Source: Nocardia araoensis NBRC 100135 (GTDB lineage: Bacteria > Actinomycetota > Actinomycetes > Mycobacteriales > Mycobacteriaceae). From it: 64,000 nt of DNA. Positions 54,601 to 63,600 of this stretch are shown here, piece by piece; the first letter of the stretch is position 1; every line of letters starts with the position of its first letter. The position numbers and the translations under genes are program-made. The stretch lies in contig NZ_BAFR01000107.1 of assembly GCF_000308435.1 (NCBI RefSeq), positions 1-64,000 of the forward strand. Reading direction: 5' to 3'. The notes under the pieces are model-generated. The model saw only the letters and a program-made list of their open reading frames with translations, did not search any database and had not been told where the DNA came from.

Positions 54601-57600
54601 GAGATCGTCGACCCGGTGCAGACCGGCGCACTGCGTCGGCAGGCGGATGTCGACCATCGGACGTTCGATCCCGCCGCTGTCGACCGGGGTCGGTCGGGCG
54701 CGATCCTGCGGAGCGTCATGGCGCTGTTCGAGCAGCGTGCCTTGACCGCGCTGCCGCACGCGGCGCATGGGATCGATCGTGCCGCCGAGGCGTTCCGCGC
54801 CATGTCGCAACGGGATCATCCCGGTCGCGTCGTCCTGCTCGGCAAAGATGTCCCGGTCGCCGCGCGCGACGACCGGTTGCCCGATGGCACCTACCTGGTG
54901 ACCGGAGGGTTCGGCGGGCTCGGCGCGGCGGCCGCGCGCTGGCTGGCCGATCGTGGGGCCCGGCATCTGGTGCTGGTCGGCAGGCGCGCGCCGGATTCGG
55001 CAGGCGAACGGCTGCTGGAATCGCTGCGTGCCACCGGCGTCCGGGTGACGGCGCGGCAGGCGGATGTCGGCGACCGCGCGGCCGTCGCGGCACTGCTGCA
55101 CGGGATTACGGAATCCGGATCGCCGCCTCTGCGCGGCGTGGTGCACTGCGCGGGAGTGCTCGACGACGGTGTGGTGAGTGAGCAGAGCTGGTCGCGGTTC
55201 GAGACGGTGCTCGGACCCAAATATCTTGCGGCGCGTCACCTCGACGAGCTCACCCGCGACCAATCGTTGGAACTCTTCGTCACCTACTCCTCCGTGGCGG
55301 GCGTGCTCGGCACCCCCGGCCAGGCGAACTACGCCGCGGCGAACGCGGCATTGGACGCGCTGGCCTGGCGGCGGCGTGCGGAGGGGCTTCCCGCGCTGAG
55401 CATCGGGTGGGGACCGTTCGCCGATGTCGGAATGGCCGCCGACCGGCCGGAGGTCACCGCGCGGCTCGTGCGACGCGGGCTGCCTCCGCTGCACGCGAGC
55501 GACGCCGCCGCGGCGCTGGACCACCTCCTCCGGCATGACAGCACTGCCCCTGGCGTCTACGAATTCGTGCCGGAGCGGTGGTACGGGCAGCGCGCGCCGC
55601 AGGTTGCGACGGCCGCGCCTCGGCCGGTCCGGCCGGAGACCACCATGGCGCCACGAACGGGGCTCCCTGCGGATGATCTCGCTCCGTGGGAGGCGCTCGT
55701 CCAACGCGTCGCCATGCGGGTGCTCGATCGGCCCGCAGAACTGGACCCGGAGCTGCCGCTGCACGATACGGGGGTCGACTCCCTGACGGGAATGGAGTTG
55801 CGGGCGGCACTCGCCGCCGAAGTCGGAATGCCGCTGCCCGCCGGGCTCGTCTTCGACTACCCGACCGTGCGTGAGATGGCGCGGTTCCTGCACCGCAAGG
55901 GCGCTTCCGCTCGCACCGGAGACGCGGTGGAGACCGCCGACCGCGTGCGCTCGGCCGCTGCGGACGTGTCCTCTTTCGCGGCGGCTGCCGTTGCAGCGGA
56001 AACACTTTCACTCTCGACGGACGCACCTTCGTTTTCGACAAGCACGCCCTCGTTCGCGGCTGATGTGCCCTCGTTCGCGGCGGACGCACCCCCGCTGGCG
56101 ACCGACGTGCCCTCCTCCGCGGCCGATGTGCGCTCGTTTGCAGCGGATGCACCCCCGTTCGCGACCGACGCGCCCCCGGCCGCGACCGACCTGCCCTCGC
56201 TCACCGCCGTTACATCCCCGCTCTCCGCCGACACGCCCTGGCTCGCGCCGCAGTCCCCCTTCCCGGTGGCGACTTCGCCGGAACAGCCCGCGAGACAAGA
56301 TGCTTCGACCGGTACCGACACCGGAAGCGACCAGCACGACGACCCGATCGTCATCGTCGGGATGAGCTGCCGCTTCCCCGGCGGGGTGCGCACACCGGAG
56401 GACTTCTGGGACCTGCTGTGGCACGGACGAGACGCGATCACCGAAGTGCCGCCGCAGCGCTGGGATATCGACGACTACTACGACCCCGACCCGGCAGCCC
56501 TGGGCACGATGTACACCCGCTGGGGCGGTTTCGTCGACGGCGCCGACGAATTCGATCCCGCGTTCTTCGGGATCGGCGCGGCGGAGGCACGCGCGATGGA
56601 CCCGCAGCAACGGCTGCTGCTGGAGACCAGCTGGGAGGCGCTGGAGCGCTCGGGCCGCGCGCCCGGTGCGCTGGCGGGCAGCCGTACCGGTGTGTTCGTC
56701 GGACTGTGTTTCAGCGAGTATCCGGCGACGCCGATCCGAGCCGACGATCCGACCGCGATCGGGGCGTACTCGGTGATCGGTTCGGCGCCGAGCGTCGCGG
56801 CCGGGCGCTTGGCCTACGTTCTCGGGCTGCAAGGCCCGGCGATGACGTTGGACACGGCATGCTCGTCGTCGCTGGTGGCGCTGCAGGCCGCCGCGGACGG
56901 GCTACGTGCGGGCCGTTGCGATCTGGCGCTGGTGGGCGGGGTGAATTTGCAGCTGGCTCCGGAGACGACCATCGGTTTCTGCCGCCTGGCCTCGCTGTCG
57001 CCCGACGGACGCTCGCGCGCGTTCGACGCCGACGCCAACGGCTACGTTCGTGCCGACGGCTGCGGCGTGCTGGTGCTGACCCGGTTGTCGCAGGCCCGGC
57101 GCAACGGCGATCGGGTGCTGGCGATCGTGCGCGGCGTCGCGGTGAACCACGATGGGCGGTCCAATGGCCTCACCGCGCCCAACGGCCCGGCCCAGCAGCG
57201 CGTCATCACCGACGCGCTGGAACGGGCGGGCCTGCGGCCGGACGCGGTGGACTACGTCGAGACCCACGGCACCGGCACCCCGCTCGGCGACCCGATCGAG
57301 GCCACCGCGCTGGCCGAGGTATACGGCGCGAACCGCGCACAGCCGCTGCTGATCGGGTCGGTCAAGACCAATATCGGGCACACCGAGGCGGCGGCCGGTG
57401 TCGCGGGAGTCATCAAGGCCGTGCTCATGTTGCGGCACCGCCGAATCCCACCGAGCCTGCACTTCCACACCCCGAACCCGCTGATCGACTGGGCCGGACT
57501 GCCGTTGGAAGTCGTGCGCGAGGCGCGGGACTGGCCGCGCACCGAGCACGCACCGGCGATCGGAGTCAGCTCCTTCGGGATGAGCGGCACCAACGCGCAC

Positions 57601-60600
57601 GTCATCCTGGCCCAGGGCGATCCGGCGCCCGCGCCACGACCGGAATCGCCGGCCGCGCAGGTGCTCGTCCTCTCCGCACGCGACGAGACCGCCCTCGCCG
57701 ACATCGCGCGCCGCTGGGCAGACGAAATCGAGTCGGCGCGCGCGGCATTCGGCGACCTGGCCTACACCGCCGCGACCGCGCGCACCCACTTCGAAGAACG
57801 ACTCGCGGTGGTCGCCGACAGCGGCGCCGCCGCGGCGCGAGACCTGCGTGCGCCGATTCCGATCCGCGGCCGGGTGGAGCGAACCGCGCGCGCGAAGGTG
57901 GCGCTGCTGTTCACCGGGCAGGGATCGCAGTACCCGGGCATGGCGCGGGAGCTGTTCGACTCCGAACCGGTCTTCCGGGACGCGCTGCGGCGCTGTGACG
58001 CGGTGCTGGGCCCGATCGCGGACGGTGTCGGGCTGATCGACGCCGTCTACGGCGATCACGGTCCGGAGTCGCTGCGTCGCACGGTGTTCACCCAGCCGGT
58101 GTTGTTCGCGGTCGAGTGGGCGTTGTGGGAGCTGTGGCGGGCGTGGGGGATCGCCCCGGCGGCGGTGCTCGGCCACAGCGTCGGGGAATACGTCGCGGCC
58201 TGCGCCGCGGGCGCGATGACCGTGGAGGACGCCCTGCGGCTGGTCGCCGTGCGTGGTCGCCTGATGCAGCGCCTGCCGGACGGAGGCGGGATGATGGCCG
58301 TCGACGCGTCCGCCGAGCAGGTCGCGCCGCTGGTCGCGCGGCATGAGCCCGCGCTGTCGATCGCGGGGTACAACGGACCGGCTCAGGTGGTGGTCGCCGG
58401 ACCGCGAGCCGCACTCGATCTGCTGCGCGAGCAGTTGTCGGCCGACGGTATACGGTCCGCCGATCTCACCGTCTCGCATGCCTTCCATTCCGCGGCGATG
58501 GACCCGATCCTCGACGACCTCGCCGTGGCAGCGTCCCGCGCGACGATGACCGATCCCGCGATTCCGCTGATCTCCAACCTCACTGGTGCGCCGCTGCGGC
58601 CGGGCGAACTCGGCCCGCGGTACTGGGCGCGGCATGCGCGTCAGCCGGTGCGGTTCGCGCAGGGCCTGCGGGCGATGGCCGAGCTGGGGATCGACCAGTT
58701 CCTCGAAATCGGACCGCATCCGACGTTGTCGGCGCTCGGCGGGCGGGTACTGGGCGACTCCGCGCGGTTCATCGCGTCGCTGCGACGAGGCCGTGGTGAT
58801 CGAGAGACGATGATGACGGCGCTGGGCAACCTGTATGTCGGGGGCGTGGCGGTGGACTGGGAGCAAGTGCACCGGCCACACGATCGTCGGCGGGTGCCGG
58901 GCCCGACGTATCCCTTCCAGCGGCAACGCTATTGGGTCGAGTCGCACCTCGCGGCGGTGCCGCCGTCGGTCGACGTGGATGCCGTATCCGAGGCGAGTCT
59001 CCGGGTACGACGCGGGATCGCTGCGGCTGCCGACGAACAGGAAGAAGACCCTTCTTCACCTGAAGGCACAACCTATTTCAACCTGACACTCGGGCCGGAC
59101 TCTCCGTCGTACCTGGCCGACCATGTCGTGGATCGGACTGTTGTCGTGCCGGGCGCCTGGTTCGTCGCCACCATCGCCGACATCGCGCGCGGACTGCTCG
59201 CCGATGACGTCGTCGCCATCGAAGACCTCGTGATCACCAGCGGACTCGCGCTGACCGGCCCGCAGCCGGTACGGATCGTCTTCGAGCCGACCGGGGACGG
59301 ATTCGCGGTGCACGTGCAGACGGAAAGCTCCGGTACGCACGCGCGTGCCCAGGTCCGCACCGGAACGCACCGGCTTCCGGACGGTGCCGGTCTCGCGGAA
59401 ATTCTCGACCACTGCCCGGAACACCTCGCCCCGGAGGACTTCTACCAACGGCTGGCCCGCGCTGGGCTGCCTTACGGACCGGCGTTCCGCCGTGTCGTCG
59501 GCCTGCGCCTGGGTCGGCACGAAGCCTTGGCCACACTGTCGGATTTCGACACCGATACCGGGACGGTGCATCCGGCCCTGCTGGACGCGGCGTTCCAAGC
59601 CACCTACGCGGCGATGTCGCCGCGGGCCGACGAGCAGACGTGGGTGCCGTTCGCGGTGGACCAGGTCCTCGCCTCGGCCGCGGTGGGCACCGTTCGATTC
59701 GGCCATGTGCGCGTCCTCGAGCAGACGCCGCAGCTGTGTGTCGCGGATGTTCGACTGCTCGATGAGGAGGGTTCTCCGGTGCTGGTCGCGAACGGATTGC
59801 GAGTGATGCCCGCGCCTACGCCGAACTCGGCCGGGCCGTCGTCCCACGAACGATCGGTCGCGCACACCTACCGCATCGACTGGCGGGAGACCGGCTCGGC
59901 GGCGCCGGCCTCGGCGGCCGGGCGCTGGCTGATCATCGGTGCGCCAGGAAGCTTCGCCGACAGCCTCGCGGAGGATTTGCGGGCGCGCGGCGGGGAGTGC
60001 GTGATCGCCAGGCCCGGAACCGGTTTCACGTTCCGCGCCGCGAACGAGTTCGAGATCGACCTCGGCGTGCCCGCGGCGGTGCGCGCGCTGCTCGGCGCGG
60101 TGGACGACGGTCGCGCGCCGCTGCGCGGAATCGTCTCCGCGGTCGCGCTGTCGGAGCGGAACGCGCCCGCACCTGTGGCCGCGGAACGTCTGGTGGTGGG
60201 TGCACTGCACCTCGTGCAGGCCGCTGCGCTGGCCGGGGAACCGGCGGTGTGGCTGCTCACCCGTCACGGCCAGCGGGTCGAGCCCGCCGATCGGGTCGCG
60301 CCGCAGCAATCGGCGCTGTGGGGTTTCGCCCGCAGCGCGCAGCTGGAACATCGCGCGATCGGCTGTCACGTGATCGATATCGATCAGGTGACCGATGTTC
60401 GTTCCGTGGTCGACGCGCTCGTGACGCCCTCGGCGCCGCGGCAGCTCGCGCTGCGCCAGGGACGTCGTCGTGTGCCGCGCCTCGTACCGTTGACCGTCGT
60501 GCCCGGCGAGCCGACGGCCACGGGCGGGACGGTGCTGATCACCGGCGGTCTCGGTGGCGTCGGCTTGCGGCTGGCCCGCTGGTTCGTCGACCGCGGTCGG

Positions 60601-63600
60601 CCGGACATAGTGCTCGCCGGGAGATCCGCACCCGATGCCCGAGCGCAGGCCGTCATCGCCGAATTGCGCGGGCGCGGCGCTCGGATCGAGGCGCGGTCGC
60701 TCGATGTCGCCGATCGCGCCGCCGTAGCGGCCACACTGGATTGGATCGACCGCGAGTTGCCGCCGCTGGCTGGCGTGGCGCATCTGGCCGGGGTGCTCGA
60801 CGACGGCGTGATCGCCGAGCAGACGGCCGCCCGGGTCGGGCGGGTGCTGGCGCCGAAGACGTTCGGGGCATGGCACCTGCACGAGCTGACCGCGGGTCGG
60901 GCCTTGGAATTCTTCCTGCTGTTCTCCTCGGCCGCGGCGGTGGTCGGCTTGCCGGGTCAGTCCGGCTATGCCGCCGCCAACGCCTTCCTCGACGGTATGG
61001 CCGAGTCGCGCGGGGCGTCGGGCTCGCCCGCGCTGTCGATCGCGTGGGGCCCGTGGGCGGACACCGGAATGGTCGAGCGGCTCGACAGCGCCGCGGTGCG
61101 GCGGCTGAACCGACGCGGCTACGGCCTGCTGCGTCCCGAGCACGCTTTCGACACGCTCGACCGCCTGATCGGCTCCGGGCCGGCGACGGTCACCACGATG
61201 CCGCTCACCTTGTCGGGAGTGTCCGACGTCGACGTGCCGGACGTGTTGCTGGATTCGGTAGCGACCACTGTCGAAAAGGATTCCAGCACAGCCGCTTCCG
61301 CTGATCTGTCCGCGAGGATGGAAGCGCTCGTGCGGCGCTGCCTCGGGTTGGCGCCCGGGGATGATCTCGATCGGCCGCTGCACGAACTCGGGTTGGACTC
61401 GGTCGCGGCACTCGAGATTCGCGACGAGTTGTCGCGCTCCAGCGGTCACCGCCTGCCCGCCACATTGGCTTTCGAGTATCCCACCCCGCGCGCGGTGGTC
61501 GGCCTGCTGGTGCGGCTGGGCTCCGCGGATGCGCCGTCCGTGCCGCCGACGATCGATAGACATGGCGATTCCTCCGATCGGACGGCGGCGCGGACGCCCG
61601 CTCCCACGCTGAAGGCCGAGGTGCCCGTGGGGATTGCCGTCTCTACCGGCGGCTCTCCCGCGAACGACCGGCAGCCCGTGACTCCACGCGCGTCAGCCGA
61701 CCCGTCCGCGCCGATCGTGCCCAGCGCCCGCCAGCGGGCGGCCGGAAACACGTCGGCCGACTCTTCCGCATCGCTCGACACACCGACCGCGGCCGCCATC
61801 CCGAACACCGATCGCCACGCCGACGCGGCGGGGGACATCGCGATCGTGGGTGTCAGCGGACGCTATCCGGGCGCGGACGGGCTCGACGAGTATTGGCGGG
61901 TGCTGGTCGAGGGACGCGACTGCGTCACCGAGATCCCGTCGGACCGCTGGGACCACGCCCGCTATTTCGTCCCGGACCGGCACAACCCGTTCACCGCCTA
62001 CACCAAGTGGGGCGGGTTCCTCGACGACGTCGACTGCTTCGATCCGCTGTTCTTCGCCATCTCCCCGCGCGAAGCGGAAATCCTGGACCCGCAGGAGCGG
62101 CTGTTCCTGCAAACCGCCTGGGCCGCACTGGAAGACTCCGGACATTCCCGGGCCGACCTCGCTCGCGGCGGCCTGCGCCCCGAGCAGGCCGGTGTGTTCG
62201 TCGGCGTCATGTGGGGCACCTACCAGATGTTCGGGGCCGAGGAGTCCCGCCTCGGGCGCGGCACGCTGCCGGGGTCGACGTTCTGGAGCATCCCGAACCG
62301 CGTCTCGCACGCCTTGGACTTCCAAGGACCGAGTATGGCCGTGGACACCGCGTGCTCGTCCTCGCTCACCGCGCTGCACCTGGCCTGCCAGAGCATCCGC
62401 ACCGGCGAATGCAGGCTGGCGGTGGTCGGCGGCGTCAACCTGTCGTTGCACCCGTACAAGTTCGTCGCGCTGAGCCAGGGGCAGTTCGCCTCTACCGACG
62501 GCCGCTGCCGCTCCTTCGGCGCAGGGGGCGACGGGTATGTGGCCAGCGAGGGTGTCGGGGCGCTGGTGCTGCGGCCGCTGGCCGACGCCGAAGCCGACGG
62601 CGACACCATCTACGGCGTCATCAAGGGCACCGCGATCAATCACGGCGGCCGGGTCAACGGGTTCACGGTGCCCAATCCCGACGTGCAGGCGGCGGTGATC
62701 CGCTCGGCGCTGCGTGTCGGTGGCGTGGACCCGGCGTCGGTGTCCTATGTCGAAGCGCACGGCACCGGCACCGCGCTGGGTGACCCGATCGAAATCGCCG
62801 GTCTGGCGAAGGTTTTCGGTTCGTCCGGCGTGGCCGAGTTGCCGATCGGTTCGGTGAAGTCGAATGTCGGCCACCTCGAGGCGGCGGCCGGCGTCGCGGC
62901 GCTGACGAAGGTGCTGCTGCAACTGCGCCACGGCACCATCGTGCCGTCGCTGCACGCCACGCCGCCCAATCCGAACATCGACTTCGCGGCCACACCGTTC
63001 CGGATCCCGACCCGGCCGCTGCCGTGGCCCGGCGGAGATCCGGCGCGTCCGCGCCGGGCGACGGTGAGTTCGTTCGGAGCGGGTGGGGCCAACGCCAACG
63101 TGGTGATCGAGGAGTACGTGGACCGCAGGCCGCAGACGCCGTTCAGCGGCGGTCAGGTCGTCCCGGTCTCCGCGCGCGACCGCGATCGGCTCGCGGAGTA
63201 TGTCGCCGCGCTGGACCGTTTCCTCGCCGGGCAGGAGCCGAACCTCGCCGATCTGGCCTACACCATGCAGGTGGGTCGGCAGGCGGGCGGTGCGCGCGCC
63301 GCGTTCGTCGCACGCGACATCGGCCGGTTGCGCGCCGCCGTCCGCGCCTGGGTCGATGACGTACCCGGCGCCAGGTCGTGCCGTGATGCGGCGGAGGACT
63401 CTCGGATCGCGCGCTGGCTCGACGGTGCGGACATCGATTGGGCCACCGTCCGCGACCCGGGGCCTCGGCGCCGTATTCCCGCGCCGACCTATCCGTTCGC
63501 CCGTGAGCGGTACTGGATTCCGGACGTCGCGCCCGGCCCGCAGCCCGATGCCGCCGCGGGGCATCAGTCCGCATCAGGGGCGGACAACACCTGGACCCCG

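Noticed and set aside
59056-61563. An 835-codon minus-strand frame opposite PKS module 3, with similar long antisense frames at 56902-58947 and 61693-63564
   Set aside because: Same shadow effect of high-GC third positions; no motif or ribosome-binding site supports them.
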